Assembly (NCBI GenBank): GCA_950295325.1
Contig: OX485803.1
Coordinates: forward strand, 18,910,001-18,974,000
DNA length: 64,000 bases
Reading direction: 5' to 3'
From: Polytrichum commune
Taxonomy: Eukaryota; Streptophyta; Polytrichopsida; Polytrichales; Polytrichaceae
Shown: piece by piece, positions 33,850-46,469 of the stretch
Position numbering within the stretch: position 1 is the first letter of the stretch
Layout: the number at the start of each line of letters is the position of its first letter
Made by a program: the position numbers and the translations under genes
The notes under the pieces: generated by a model
The model's database searches: none
What the model was told of the DNA's origin: nothing
What the model saw: the letters and a program-made list of their open reading frames with translations, nothing else

Positions 33850-35890
33850 CTCTTGTTACAACCTCTTGATTTTTTTAAAAATTATTAAAATTAAAATTAT
33901 TATTGTCTTTTTCTCTTAAGATATTGCATCACTAGGGTTGGCTAATGAAGGTAAAACCATGCTACTTAACATGGGCCACATTGTTTTTCTAGCAAAACCT
34001 ATTCTTATTCACGTTTATTATTGTGAGCCACATGATTTATCATGTACGAATATCAGTGTGGGTTGGTACTACTATAGTATCGGTACTTTTTTGTTGCACT
34101 AGGTAAATAGTACTATTAGCATGGGTCATAGTTTTTTGTGTGGGTGTAGTGATGCCAAATCTCTCTACTTTAGAATTAGTGTGGGCCACATTAATCTTTT
34201 CTTCTTCTAGGGAATTGATGTGGGTGGTTGTTTTATTTTATGTTGAAAGGTGTTGGTAGGAAGTTGCAAGGAGGATTGATGGGGAGACCTGGGGGTCTTG
34301 GAGCCACATTATTTCCACCCCAACTAGACAACTAGAGTGCCCCATGAAAAACATTTCCACGCTATTTTTCCATCCACACTGATAGGACTCTTGTTGTAGC
34401 TTTTGCTCTGACAAGAGGCTTCAATTTACATTGATTTTGAAGAGTTTGATTAAAAATTTGGGCCACAATAAATATGTGGAATATTATTTCTAATGCCACG
34501 CTAAATTAATTATTTAGTGTAGCTTGCATAACGATGGGTCAGCATTACACTATGTGAACAATGTTGTGTCTATGCACATGTATTCCATGCAAATTGAAGC
34601 AAAGGAGAGACTTGGTGTTCAATTTTTGAGATGAGAATTATACTTCCATTACATATAGGTACGGTCATTCCATCTTCAACCTCAAGACTTATAAAAACCC
34701 GGCAAAACTTGCCATTCACAACTTAGCAAAAATATACTTATGTGTACATGTTTATGGTGCTATTGTGAGCGCCTCCAATTCCACTTACCATTTTGGCCAT
34801 TGGATTGGCTTGGAAGTTGTCTCATTTAGTTGGCAATTACACATTGCGAAGATTGTCGTTGCCAAGTTTTGAAATCAAAGTGAGTCACATGGAAATTGTA
34901 AGAGGTCAAATTGAAGCTTTCCTTTGTAGTGAAGAGGCCCTTCCAAAATTATGTCAACTATTGAACCTAGAATGGTCTTAACTCTACATCATGGCATATA
35001 CCGATCAAATAATAGGTGTTCAATTGTGAAGAGTGTCCAGATAAGGTGGCCATTCCTTGGTATCACGATAGGCATGGTTTACAGTGATCCAATCACTTCC
35101 GTTAGACTAGATAATGGATCAGCCCATGAACAAAATCTAGTAGTCATGGATGATATTGTGCCTCCATCGATGGAAAATTGTGACAAGTTCTGATAACTCT
35201 AATCAGTAAGGGATAAGTAACAACACTTGCCACATCCTCATCCTTGATTGCCACTATGCTTCCAATAGTGTACAAAGTTTACACAGTTCTACATTTATCA
35301 TTGAAATTTGTGAAAGCAACACATAAAAAATGAAAGAAAGGGATGGCAGAATAGTTGAATTGAAATACTAAGTTATTAGATGAAAACAACATGGATGCAA
35401 ACTACTACCAATTTGCCACCTGGTGTGATGATAGAACATCTATACATATGCGATAGTGGGTCAATCTATGTCAGATTGAGCTGGCAACTGATTGACTTCT
35501 TATGCACAAGTGAAACATTTCCCTATTGATGTGTTTCAATTGACTGAAGCGACAATTGAAATTACTGAATCATCTATCAGTGTGGATGAGAGCATTTATA
35601 GGAAAACAATGCTGGCATGGAGATGCTAAATTGTTCAAGAAATCACACCGATACTTCACAAACCTGCTCTGTGATCACACAACATATACTCCCAAAAGGC
35701 AGTTTGAATCCGTTATTTACTCCTCTTCAATAGTACAGTGCAGTAGTATAATATGATGGGGGAGGGACTCTTTTCAAAGTCTCCTTTCCCAGCATCATCA
35801 AAATTGAAAAGACACCTTTGTGGATTGAGAGCCATATAGTACATTTTCCTCCAATTCTACCTAAACAAAAGCAAAAAACTAAGCTCTGTT
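33850..35890. other. AT-rich spacer between MDL and the BTB gene
   Basis: Carries GTGGGCCACATTAA-type repeats (about 33960-34230) like those at 19121-19449, and a stretch near 34950 related to repeat family R1 (ACTATTGAACCTAGAATGG). No gene is seen. Confidence 0.5.
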
Positions 35891-35899
35891 GTCAATTGA

Positions 35900-38800
35900 T
35901 CAACAACTTGCTCGAGCAAATACCTCACCCGCTCCTAGAAAAGAAACCTGTACACACAAGGTGCAATCCTTTTGTATGCCGTGGTCGGGGAGCATGCTAT
36001 CATCTGGGAGCTTCTTACCTCCGTAGCACAACCACCAGGTCCTCACACATTGCACAAAACCTTTTCTTTTAAGAAGCAATTTAATGGAGTGGATGGTGGT
36101 GTCTGGTGTCACCATGATCGAATACGTCCGCCCTTCGAGAGACCGGATGAAGATGCTGAATTGCACTCCATGATCATAATACTCCTGCATTGAGCCTCCA
36201 ATGATCTTTCTTCTCTTAGATTCACTTTCTTCATGCTGCACAAGGACAATGCAGAGCTCAACAACTTTACATGCCAGAATTTGCATGAGGTGCAATCGGA
36301 AACCCTAGAGGAAGATGTCCTGTGGGTATATATAATGAGGATTTTACATTGTTTTTGATGCCAGTAGGGTATGGGTACTTGAAGGTGTAATTTTTTCTGG
36401 TTTTTTGGATACCATACGGGTCTATATACCATGCTGGAACCTTCTTACCTTGGTAGAATTGTCCTAGTACCAATGTGGTCTTAGGATGGTTATCAACCAA
36501 TGTTGGATTGGTATATAGGTGAATGCAGGGTATCAATAATAAACATCAATAATGGTATCAAAGACCCTACGTGTGGATATCAAAATTGCAATATCAGCAA
36601 ATATTGATTCTCGGTGCGTATGTGAAGGTGAGGGAATCTTTGTATACCAAGTTATTATTTGGGTTCATACAATTCTAAACCATATTGATACTAGGGCGAT
36701 TTTACTTAGGTATGAAAGTTCTTGCATAATATTTAGACCTGAATGGTATTAATAAAAAATAAATCCTTCAAATACCAGTAGCCTACTGGTATTGAAGAAA
36801 TGTGAAAACGTCATTACAGACACCCGAATGGTATCCAAAAAAGATGATACCAGCCCAACAGTAATATTAACCCAAATAATGACTCGGGTGTACAAAGGTT
36901 CTCTCATCTTATGATAGCCACAAAGTACCAGAATCTAACTGGTTTTACAATTCTGATACCACTCAGGTAGGCCTTTTAGTACAATTATTGACATTGTGTA
37001 TCAATACCATGCATTCACCTATATACCAGTCCAACAACATTCATTTGAATGAACTGCAAACTAACATGGACAAACTAAGAAAATGTCAAGAATGTGACTT
37101 ACATGAGCAAGTTTTCTCTTGAGGTTTTTGAACATGTCTTGGTACTTTTGCAGCATGGCACCAAGAAACTCTGGACAATGTGGAATCAAGGACTCGACAG
37201 CAGTCTCGACGGTTGTCTCCGACACTCTTTGCACATCAACCAACGCCCAAAGGTCTAGTGCCTCCTCTTGAGGAATAGATCCTGCGAACCTCGCCACAGC
37301 ATCATACAGCACATCGTGTCTCTCTCTCGCATTTGAAGGAACACATTGCGCCACTTGCTTGAACGTCTCTTTGAATTCTCGTGTCCAAAGATTTTTTTGC
37401 GCTCCTAACAACAGATACGCATCGATCAGTTGTGCCAATCGTTGCAACTCCTCTCGGGAAGCAAGGGCTCTTTCCAGTGCTGGTGAGAAAAGCTCCATGA
37501 TGATGTCCGGGCTTAAGTTCAGCATATCCTCCGCGTCGAGGTAAACGAGTTTCGTCGACATGCACTCCTTGATGTTCGATTTGCTCATTCTTGAGTGTTT
37601 GAGGAAAAAAGGAGTGAGAAGAAACACCAGTTTCTTCGGGTGCACTTGGTCGACCTGAACCTCACCTTGATGGAGCGATCGTTCAAGGCCTGCGGCGAGG
37701 AACAACATAATTGAGCATGCATTTGCGCTTGCCACACTGTCAGAAGTGACCATTGCACACCAATCCGCGGGCGTCTCACCACACCACACCGAATCTGCAA
37801 AGGTTACCGCGCGGTTCTCCAATTGTTGTAAGATATTGGCCACTACGTCAGGTCTCAGCTTTGTCAGCCCTAACAAGAGGTTTACTATTTCTTCGTTGTT
37901 GCTGTGGCCTGTTTGCTGTAAGCATTGCGCTTGGCTGGAGAGGCTGTTGATGAGCATAGGCTCAACCCAAGTGCGCACATTCTCATCACAATTTGCAACA
38001 CTTGACATGCTTGATAAGATTTTCAGAGCACTGTCTATGCTGCTTGTCCCTTCCCTATCTATGAATGCCTTGCAGTGCATGCACAGGTTGTTCTTTGCAA
38101 CATCCTGGACAATCCACAAACAGCTGATTAGATGGTTGGGAGCCACTTCTTAGGTCATAAAATCAAGATGAGGCACCCTTGGAAGTCGCAGCAGCTCCTA
38201 GAATCTGTTACAACAAAGACAGCATCTGAGCAAGACAACACTTGTAAATATCCATAATTGTGAAAACTTTTTGATGTGGAGATTTATGTTATCGCCTCTG
38301 TGCATCCAAGGAATTCTGCTAAAGAGAGTATAACAGCTGATTAGTGAAGGTTCTGTAAGATGGTTGGACGCCAGCTTTTAGACATCTAAATACATTAAAT
38401 CAAGAGGAGGAGACTTTGCGAGTTGCTGCAGCTCCTAAAATTTGTTGCAAACAGCACCTGAGCAAGACAACACTGTGAAAACCTTTTGATATAATAGAGA
38501 TATATATCACCTCTGTGCATCCGAGGAATTCGGCTGCAGCGAGGATAATGAAGACGTTCGTTGACGTGAGTGTCACCGGACGCTGATAGCAGAAGTCCAT
38601 AATAAACTCAAATGCCTTTTCCTTCCCCGGAAGCGCGGAAAGATCCATCTGCAGAGGCCATTCCTTCTTGCAACTTGCGAAAAAGTTCACAAAGTACAAA
38701 GATTTTGTATAAAACATCATGTAGTGACACTCATAGACATGTGTGTCTATGATCACCCTCATACCACACATTGCTCGATACCGTGTCCAGATGTACTCTG

Positions 38801-39577
38801 CCTGGAATGCGTCAGCTACGATGACCTGCTTTCTTTCTGTGTCTTCCATAACTTCAAGCAATTCCAGGATGCTGACTACGGAAATCCATGCACATGCTCT
38901 ACAATGTTCGCCAAATCATCTGACATAGAAACTCTGCGTTTGTAGTTCAACTTGATTTTGCAAAACACAAAGTCTGAAAGTACTCTCTCTCTCTCTCTCT
39001 CTCTCTCACCCATTTGCCACTCCAATGCCACCACACCAAACTTCAAACAAGGAAGCTGATGTATGAGAATTTCAAAAATCTTACATAACCACACAACTTA
39101 CATGAAATAATACAGACTTATTTACCTTGGACACATACTGGGTACATCTGCTGTTGCAGCACTTCTCCTTGCCCTGCTTGTGGTCATCATACTTCATGCT
39201 GCCCAATACCCATGAGACGTTATCCCCACTTCTAAGACTGTAGCAGCCTTACAATGTTCTGGATGAATAATGCATAAATCATGGGAGTGTTCATAGATAC
39301 TTGTAAGACTGGACATAGCAACTATGACATTCCAGAATCATGTACACAAAACATCAAAACCACTGGAGAAGCACACAGAGGTTGATTTTGAGAAGGATCC
39401 CCTAGAAGTTTCAAATTCGTCGATGAGCATTCGGACACCTCATCACTGGCACTCTGGACACAGTGGACATCTCGTTTTACCTCACATTGGCATCGAACTT
39501 GACAACACGCAAAGTCACTTATATGACTCCTTAAAGATATAGTTGTCTTGATTATACGCATAGACAATGATGATCCA
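35900..39577 (-). CDS. BTB/POZ-NPH3-type protein with C-terminal ubiquitin-like domain (5' end unresolved)
   Basis: BTB-NPH3 proteins are plant CUL3 adaptor or scaffold proteins, mostly membrane-associated and signalling (family knowledge). Secure exons (minus): 38871-38511, 38104-37103 and 36235-35900, joined GT-AG in phase. The first holds a BTB domain ending LPGKEKAFEFIMDFCYQRP then AAAEFLGCTE, which is the NPH3-family BTB form. The second, 334 codons, is helical with NPH3-like LAQLIDAYLLL and LVDVQRVSE (compare LDCQKLS). The third begins HEESESKRRK and encodes a ubiquitin-like fold: FSIFIRSLEGRT, VTPDTTIHSIK, YGGKKLPDDS and GIQKDCTL; it lacks a terminal Gly-Gly. Probable upstream exons are 39237-39139 (SGDNVSWVLGSMKYDD) and about 39577-39481. 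The latter needs a one-base shift near 39520 and its start is not found. Annotating the UBL exon as a separate gene is the alternative. Confidence 0.7.
36503..37037. mobile_element. TIR element in the intron before the ubiquitin-like exon
   Basis: Ends GTTGGATTGGTATATAGG and the reverse complement of CCTATATACCAGTCCAAC match over about 37 bases. It fills much of the 867-bp intron 37102-36236. A related sequence occurs at 44200-44432. Target duplication not clear. Confidence 0.6.
38983..39007. repeat. CT microsatellite
   Basis: About 12 CT units between two probable exons of the BTB-NPH3 gene. Confidence 0.85.
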
Positions 39578-39928
39578 CTGCACAACAGAGCAAATGCACA
39601 TTGATCACAAAACTCGACATTTGATGAGCCAATATAATTACAGCGCCCGGACCAAAATCAGACGCTAACGCTAGCTACCAGATACCTACTGATTTCCACA
39701 TCTGTCTCTTAAGAAGGCTCAGAAATTGAGTCATCAAAGCATCAGCAGTTTCCGCAATTCTGAGCCAAATCCAAACCAGAACCAACGAACCGCATTCACG
39801 CTACCGGTAACCCACAGCTTGGTCCTCACTATACAATCCCAAACTCAAAACTCAACCTCCTCCGCCATCCAGAACCCTAACTTTAGCAGTACAGCACCTC
39901 TCGACCAACCCCCGCGGTCGGTGTGAGG

Positions 39929-41490
39929 GAATTGAGTGGCCATGCGGTGCAGAATTGTGGAGGTCTGTGCTGCAATAATCTTCTTGTGTTCAGAAGAGTT
40001 TCTAATAAACTCCTCACAAATCCTCCGTGCCTACAGATAACTAGTGACAACCCTATGTGCAATAGAGAAATTTTGGCAATTGCTTATGAACAAGAAATGA
40101 AAAAGTTTTGGTGAACTGAATGATAGGGAGTGAACTCAAGCTGTCGCTGAGTCTCAAAAAGAAAAGTTCTTAGGACCTCATCCACAGTTCCAATTAACCC
40201 GATCAATCATTACCACATCATAATTGTGATCACAAATTCATTGCCTGTGAAGAAATTGAGTCGCCATGGCGCTTGTGCAGATGGAGCTCTGTGCTGCAAT
40301 CTTAGGTTAACAAGGGTTTCTTCCTCCCTCACACAATTCTCCATACCTACAGATAAGCAGTGACAAGAGAGAGGTCGGCAATTGCTTGTGCCCATGAGAA
40401 GGTTTTGGTGAACTGACAGGGAATAAATTCAAGCTATCTATTGAATTTCCGAATGCATTTTCCAGAATATAAATTCCCAAAATGCAATTAACCTCCGATC
40501 ATCATTACCACATCAGTATTGTGATTACAATTTCGTTGCCTGTTCGGAAGAAATTGAATTACCATGCCACTTGTGCAGATGGAGCTATGTGCTGCAACAA
40601 TCTTGGGTTAAGCACAGGGAGTTTCTATCTCCTTCTCAAAGCCTCCAGAACTATAGATAAGTAGTGGCAATCCTGTGTGCAAGAGAGGGATCGACAATTT
40701 CTTCTATGCACAAGAGAAGAGAAGAGAAGATTTCGGTGAAGTGACAGGAATTGAACACAAGCTGTCTACTCTCAGCATCTAAAAGACTTTTCCTTAGCTA
40801 GCAATTCGCAGAATCCACTTAACCTACTCCGATCAATCATCAGCCTTGTTGTGGTGACAATTTCATTGCTTGTCATGGAGAAATTGAATCACTATGTCAC
40901 TCGTGCAGATATGCTGCAACAATTTGGGCTGAGCAGGCTTTCTTTCTCCCTTACCACCCCTCTATACCTCCAAATAAGCAATGGCAACTCTGTGCAAGAG
41001 AGAGATCGGCAATCGCTTGTGCACAAGAAAAGAGAGCGTTTCGGTGGACTCATGGTATCTACTCTCAATCTCCAAAAGGCTTTTCCTTAGCTAGCTATTC
41101 ACAGAATCCACTTAACCTACTCCGATCAACCATCACCAACTCCTAGAATCGTGATTACTTGTCAGGAAGAAAGTGAATTACCATGTGGGTCACACTCTGT
41201 GCTGCAACAATCATGCGTTCACAAGGGTTTTTTCTCCCTCACAAATCCTCCATACCTACAGTGGAAATCCTGTGCGCAAGAGAGAAGTCGGCAATTGAGA
41301 AGCTTTTGGTGAAGTAACAGCTTGGGAGTGAATTGAAGCTAACCTATCTACTCTAAAAGTCTCAAAAAGACTACGCCTTTAGCCATCTACCGTAGCTATT
41401 CACAGAATGCACCTGACCTACCTACTCCGATCAATTATGATTCATCACCACATCAGTATTTGTGATCACAATTTCACTGCTTCTAAGGTA
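39929..41490. repeat. Tandem array of about 300-bp units, five copies
   Basis: Unit starts are marked by GAAATTGAATCACCATG-like sequence at 39929, 40253, 40551, 40880 and 41169 (spacing 289-329 bp). Each unit carries a GTGCTGCAATAATCTT-like block, a CTACAGATAAGCAGTGA-like block, an AGATCGGCAATTGCTTG-like block and TCCGATCAATCATCACCA. The copies are diverged, so the array is old. A stray piece lies at about 42635. The open frames in it are chance. Confidence 0.8.
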
Positions 41491-41504
41491 GATGGGTCTT
41501 ACAT

Positions 41505-41870
41505 GGTTTGTCAAAGATTTGTGACCGCTTGACCTCGGATATGAAATACACAATCAGTACAAAATGATTAGCAACTCCAGATCGAGGTTGTAGCCACTTT
41601 CCTCATGATTTTCGGAGCTCTTATGAATATCTCATTCATCTTCAAAGTGAAGATTCCCATCCTCATTAAGTGGTCATGTAGATGTCTCCAATTATGTTAA
41701 TAATTGAGCAAAGAATGGTTTCATATTTTGAGCGCGCGATCCAATCTCTTTAAGAAACATGTATGTTTGATATATGTTCTTGAAGCCACACCTCACCACA
41801 TACAACTCAAATATCTAGGAGTCCAATGAAAATAAGTAACCGAATTAGGCACATCTACATCTACCTTAAG
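41505..41870 (+). repeat. Dispersed repeat family R1, copy next to the array
   Basis: Well-preserved copy with CAACTCCAGATCGAGG, CTTATGAATATCTCATTCAT, AATTATGTTAATAATTGA, GAGCGCGCGATCCAATCT and ACCACATACAACTCAAAT. It begins directly at the right edge of the tandem array. Confidence 0.7.
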
Positions 41871-42794
41871 ATATGTGGGCTTTGAAATAGAAATACAGAA
41901 AACAATGAAAACAAGCTAATTTGGCCAAAAAGAGCAGCTTGGATTTTGTGCAATATTTTCATAGATGGAGTAGAGAAAATGATGAGGAGTGCAAGTTGTT
42001 TCAAAATTTATTTCCATGGTAATAATTAGTTACATTTTTTCAAAGAGGCAAGTAAGTCAAACCTCCTACTTGTATACTAGAGCCTCCCTAATTTGAGCAA
42101 CGAATTATCCTACTTTGCATAAGAATGCACCCAAAATGGTTAACTTAATGGCACCCAAAAGTGATCTCAAGTGGTGTGAAACAGCACCTATCCAAATAAT
42201 CATTACATTCCACCTATCACTGCATCATTTTTGGTCCATCACTTTTACATTTAGCCATTTTGGGTCCACACAAGAATCATTCTACCCCTAGTCTAGTACA
42301 CTAGTAGTGGTCATTCATCATTTTCAAATTTTCTACCTTGAGAACAAACACCAACAACCTATGTTTAATTGAGATTGAACTATGAGCTCAATTTTTAGTT
42401 AACCATTCTAGGTTCAATAGTCAACATAATTGGGGGGACTTATATGACCATTTAATGGCACATGGCTATTCCCTTTGACAATGAATAAGATATTCATATG
42501 GGCTCCAAAACCCATGAAGAAAATGGCTATGGCCATAGTTTGAATTCGTCTATCACTCACATTAAATGCATGTTTAATGTCCTGCAAGAAATGTGTGCAA
42601 AGCCAAACGTGTATGTTTATGGCTCACTTATTTTGAAGAAATTGAATCACCATGTTACACACTTTGGAAATGAAGTTTTGTGTTGTAGGTAACTCTTGTC
42701 TTTCTTCTTTGCAATTCCTTGTTAACTGGGCCTAAGCTACAAAATAGGTAATGGATGTGAGAGCCCTACGAGTCAATGCCCAACTTATCATAAA

Positions 42795-43104
42795 AAAATC
42801 AAACATCGACAAGATCTTGGCCGTTGGATTGGAGGGGTTGTTTTGGTAAGGGAATAAAGTGGGATGCTCCTTCTTCCTTTGGACTTTGGGCTTGGCCTAT
42901 GGAGGCTTCACACTAAGCTTATAGCTGTCCAAGTCGAGAGGCCGTGGGAGTTCATGGGCAAAGGTTTGGACTTTGCCGCTTGGCCTCTTTAAAGCTTCAC
43001 ACTATGCCTGGCCGAAGGCCCCAATTCCTTTGCTTTATTGGCTATTATTGGCCTTTAATCCCATGGCCTCTCGACTTGGACGGCCATAGTGTGAAACGGC
43101 CCTT
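42795..43104. mobile_element. Truncated Tourist-like element
   Basis: Inverted relative of the element at 18043-18877: shares AAGATCTTGGCCGTT and AAGTGGGATGCTCC, and ends GGCCATAGTGTGAAACGGCC followed by TTA (43105-43107). The left terminus is missing. Confidence 0.65.
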
Positions 43105-43530
43105 ATGCTCCCATCCACCTAAGCTTGTGGCCCCACATTCCTATTCTATAAAATCGAGGGGAAGCAACAATCTAGGGCTCATACAGTCCAATTTAGTGTT
43201 CTTTTGGTAGAGGCCTGAGCCTTGGGCAGGCCTTTCAGAAATTCTGGGGCGCCCTCGCGGGCACCGCAGGGGGGTTGGAAATAGTTTTCAACCAGCAATT
43301 GACGCGTCTCGGTTTCACCTCATTAACTGCGTCATTGCCCCAAGCGCAAAGATGCGTTAGTGGTATCCTCCTTCTCTTCATATACGGAGATGACCCACTC
43401 CTGCCGCCGATCGATAGGGGATAATTTCCCCTTCCACTTCCCATCCATTTCCTTAACCCTTTCCATCCCCAACCCAAGGAAGTAAAGCACATGCTCTGAA
43501 TCAGCTTCGTCCTTCTGCTTGGGATTGAAT

Positions 43531-43737
43531 ATGCTGCTCCGCAACGTCGTCGAAGTCCTCGGTCTTCTACTCCTCTCGAATGCCTTGGGAGGGAATGGGG
43601 ATGCATGTGTAGTGGAGACGTGTATTAGGCAGCAGCTGTGGTTAAGGATTCAATGTGGACAGCCACGCAGGGGATGCTTCTCGGTACGGTTTTCAACTTT
43701 CCTAGCTGCTAAGTTGTGGTTTGTGAGGGTTGTGTAA
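43531..43737 (+). CDS. Possible small secreted Cys-containing peptide (uncertain)
   Basis: A 68-codon ATG frame in a GC-rich block (about 43230-43700). The first 20 residues (MLLRNVVEVLGLLLLSNALG) look like a signal peptide; then come four cysteines spaced C-x4-C-x9-C-x6-C. A splice donor-like GTACGG occurs after GCFS, so the last part may be intronic. The opposite strand has an equally long open frame, and the block could instead be a promoter or 5' UTR of the gluconokinase gene 1 kb downstream. No family is recognised. Confidence 0.2.
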   Translation: MLLRNVVEVLGLLLLSNALGGNGDACVVETCIRQQLWLRIQCGQPRRGCFSVRFSTFLAAKLWFVRVV

Positions 43738-44199
43738 TTTGCAGTTGGGTTTCGGTGATCTGCTGTCCTCATTGTTTCTGGGGTCTTGGGAAACAGCGTG
43801 AATGCATGTGTCAGTGTGATGTGGAGTGTTACATTTGTAGCTTGGGTAGTAGTAATGGTGTATCCTATCGAGTCGGACAGGTGATGCTATGTGGGTGGAG
43901 TTTTAGGTTTTCAATTAGTTTCTGGGGTTTGTTAAGGTCGACGTGTCTGAATCCAACATAGGAAAAATCTGGACACCACCAAAAATACATTTGTTTAAAA
44001 CAGATTGGGCTCCGTGCTCGAAATATATCATAAGCATTGAATCGTGAACGTGAACGTGATTGGGGGCACATACATGACTGCTTAATGAGCATGAGAATTT
44101 TCACTTTGATAGTTAATAAGATGTTCATATGAGCTCCGAAAATTATGAGGAATGTGGATACTGGCACGATTTGGATTTGCTAATCATCTCTTGCGCTAA

Positions 44200-44432
44200 T
44201 TGCATGTTTTTAATACCACTTGGGTATCATCCAAGAACCTTCTTACCTAGGTAAAATTGCCTTAGTATCAATTTGGTAATATGATGGTATTGACCCAATT
44301 AATAACCTACGTATACAAAGATTCTCTAATCTAGTGATAGCCACCAAGTATCGACATCTGACTGTTATTACAATTTTGATGCCAGTGGGGAGGGTTCTTT
44401 GATACCATGCATGCACCTGTATTCCAGCACAA
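44200..44432. repeat. Repeat related to the BTB-gene intron element
   Basis: Shares GATACCATGCATGCACCTGTATTCCAG and AACCTTCTTACCT stretches with 36390-37037. Lies just upstream of gluconokinase. Confidence 0.5.
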
Positions 44433-44627
44433 CTTTGGTAATCACAACTTCTTCTACCGGTGGGCTTGTCAATCTTACCTCAGGAAGTTGAGTGCAATTG
44501 CGGCGGCTGCAGCGACCATAATGATGGGATTCACTGAGTCTGATAACTTTTAAAGGTGGATTGGGCTGATGCTGTAACTTGAGGAGAACAATTGCACTAA
44601 ATTGTTCTGGAGTTCGGGCTTTCCAAG

Positions 44628-46233
44628 ATGGGGGCAGGGCAGGCTGTTGTCATCATGGGTATCTCGGGTGCCGGCAAGTCGTAAGTTCACATCCTGATTT
44701 TACCCACCCACTAGATAGGCAACGTTAGGTATTCTCTACTTTCTTAGTCTTCTTCATTGGGGCTTTTGTCAACTGATTCTCCAACTTTTTTTTTGTGGTT
44801 ACTGAATCACTGTGTGTTCTGTGATGGTACTTACATGTTGCACAGAACTGTGGGGGAGCTCCTTGCAACAAAAGCCCACTGCAAGTTCTACGATGCGGAT
44901 AATTTCCATTCTTCTGCCAACAAAGGTGCACAACCAACCATTCACAATATGCACTTCATTTCTTCTAATAATGCCAGAGCTTACGAGCATTTCAGAAAGC
45001 AACCTCTGTTCTCCTTAACAGGTGCAGATCCTCTAGAGTTATGGTCTTGGGTTTTACATGGTATTTGCACTTCCAGAAATTGGGTGTCACCAATACCCAA
45101 TTCCTACCAACCGCTCTACTTTCAAAAGAGGGCCCCCTTAATAATCTTTAGTTATTATTTAGAGAAAGAAAATTCTGTAAAGGTGCCACATCATTGGAAA
45201 AAGATGACTACATAAGCTTATAGTTTAACAAATACAAGTATTATCTGCCTTCCCTATTTTGGGTTAAAGTTGATCTGTTGAGTTTGTTGCATTTGTGAGA
45301 AACTGCAGAGAAGATGAAGAATGGGGTTGCACTAACTGATGAAGACCGCATGCCGTGGTTGGAAGCACTGCGAGACCTGTTGATAGACCATGTTCTAAGA
45401 GGGGAATGCACCGTGTTGGCATGCTCGGCGCTCAAACCAAAGTATAGGGAGTTTCTTCGAACTGCCGACTTTGAGTTCCAGCCACAGGCTACGGCAGCAT
45501 CCAACGGTGGGGCAACTCAAGTTTTATAATAAGCAATTTACTTTCTTCTATTATGAATGTTTTCTTTTATAAGTACCTCAATCAACACGGTTTGCAAGTG
45601 TCAAGTCGAAGTACGGTTTGCAACACAATTTCCAGGCTGCCCAACGCAACATCTGAACTATCAGTCGCATTGGTGACCCCACTCTAAGTATGTTGATCTT
45701 GTTGGAAAAAGTTCAGAAGGATGATCCTGATGAGATCTTATTCGACATGGTTTGACCTCCACATTCACTGGGGGTATTGAATAATACAGGAACAATAGGA
45801 GGATTTAGTATGCATGGGTCGTATGATATGATCATCTGGGATGTTCATAAATATCGTTGAATCGCATACCTTATAAGAACAACCTCGTGCTTTATTCTGA
45901 GCTTAGTATAAGTTGCCAGAGCCTCATTTTGCTGATGCCCCTGCTTATTGTATGTGAGCTGTCCCCTCAGGTGGTGGCGTTCAAAACGAAAGTAGTCGGA
46001 GGAGTTTGAATTCCAATCTTGTGTTTGTGTATTTGAACGCGACCGCGGAGCTGCTTTCTGCACGCTTGATTGCGAGGGAAATCACAGGGACGCACTTCAT
46101 GCCCGCAGTTTTGCTGCAATCGCAAATCGACGCGTTGAAGCTCGAGGAAGGTGAGGACGATATATTGGAAATGGATGCAAGCATGACTCCTTCCGAAATT
46201 GTGGAAGGTATTCGGAGGAAGTTGAGTTTTTGA
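44628..46233 (+). CDS. Gluconokinase (gluconate kinase)
   Basis: Phosphorylates D-gluconate with ATP to 6-phosphogluconate, feeding the oxidative pentose-phosphate pathway. Exons: 44628-44680, 44846-44925, 45309-45506 and 45971-46233; phases 2, 0 (+1 base) and 1 close exactly, GT-AG, 197 aa (Arabidopsis homologue about 189). Walker A is GISGAGKS (residues 11-18) in exon 1. Then FYDADNFHS, the gluconokinase signature KMKNGVALTDEDRMPWL, VLACSALKPKYREFLR, VFVYLNATAELLSARL (LID side) and THFMPAVLLQSQ. The C-terminus is EGIRRKLSF. ATG 44628 directly precedes the Walker A strand as in cytosolic plant forms, and no transit peptide is seen. Exon 3 could also read through to a stop at 45527, which would truncate the protein; the splice at 45506 is preferred. 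Confidence 0.94.
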
Positions 46234-46357
46234 GGCTCACAATTCACAAGAGCATGGGAAGCTAGCTGAGCATAACCTGGAGCCATGCAGGAGCTGGGTT
46301 GATAGCATCAGGTATGATGGATTTTGATTCATGGGCAACGACACTAAGCTTCTGATT

Positions 46358-46450
46358 TAGAGTGGCCCACACTATTCATCATTGACCCACATAGATCATC
46401 TAGAGTAGCCTACACTGTTCATCATCTAAAGTAGCCCACACTACACTAAT
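46358..46450. repeat. Short direct repeats downstream of gluconokinase
   Basis: Three adjacent units of about 30-40 bp built on GTAGCCCACACTNTTCATCAT and ATCATCTAGAG. Confidence 0.6.
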
Positions 46451-46469
46451 CAAGCATTTAGGGCCATAT

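Noticed and set aside
37746-38153. 135-codon plus-strand frame
   Set aside because: Antisense shadow of the long NPH3-like exon.
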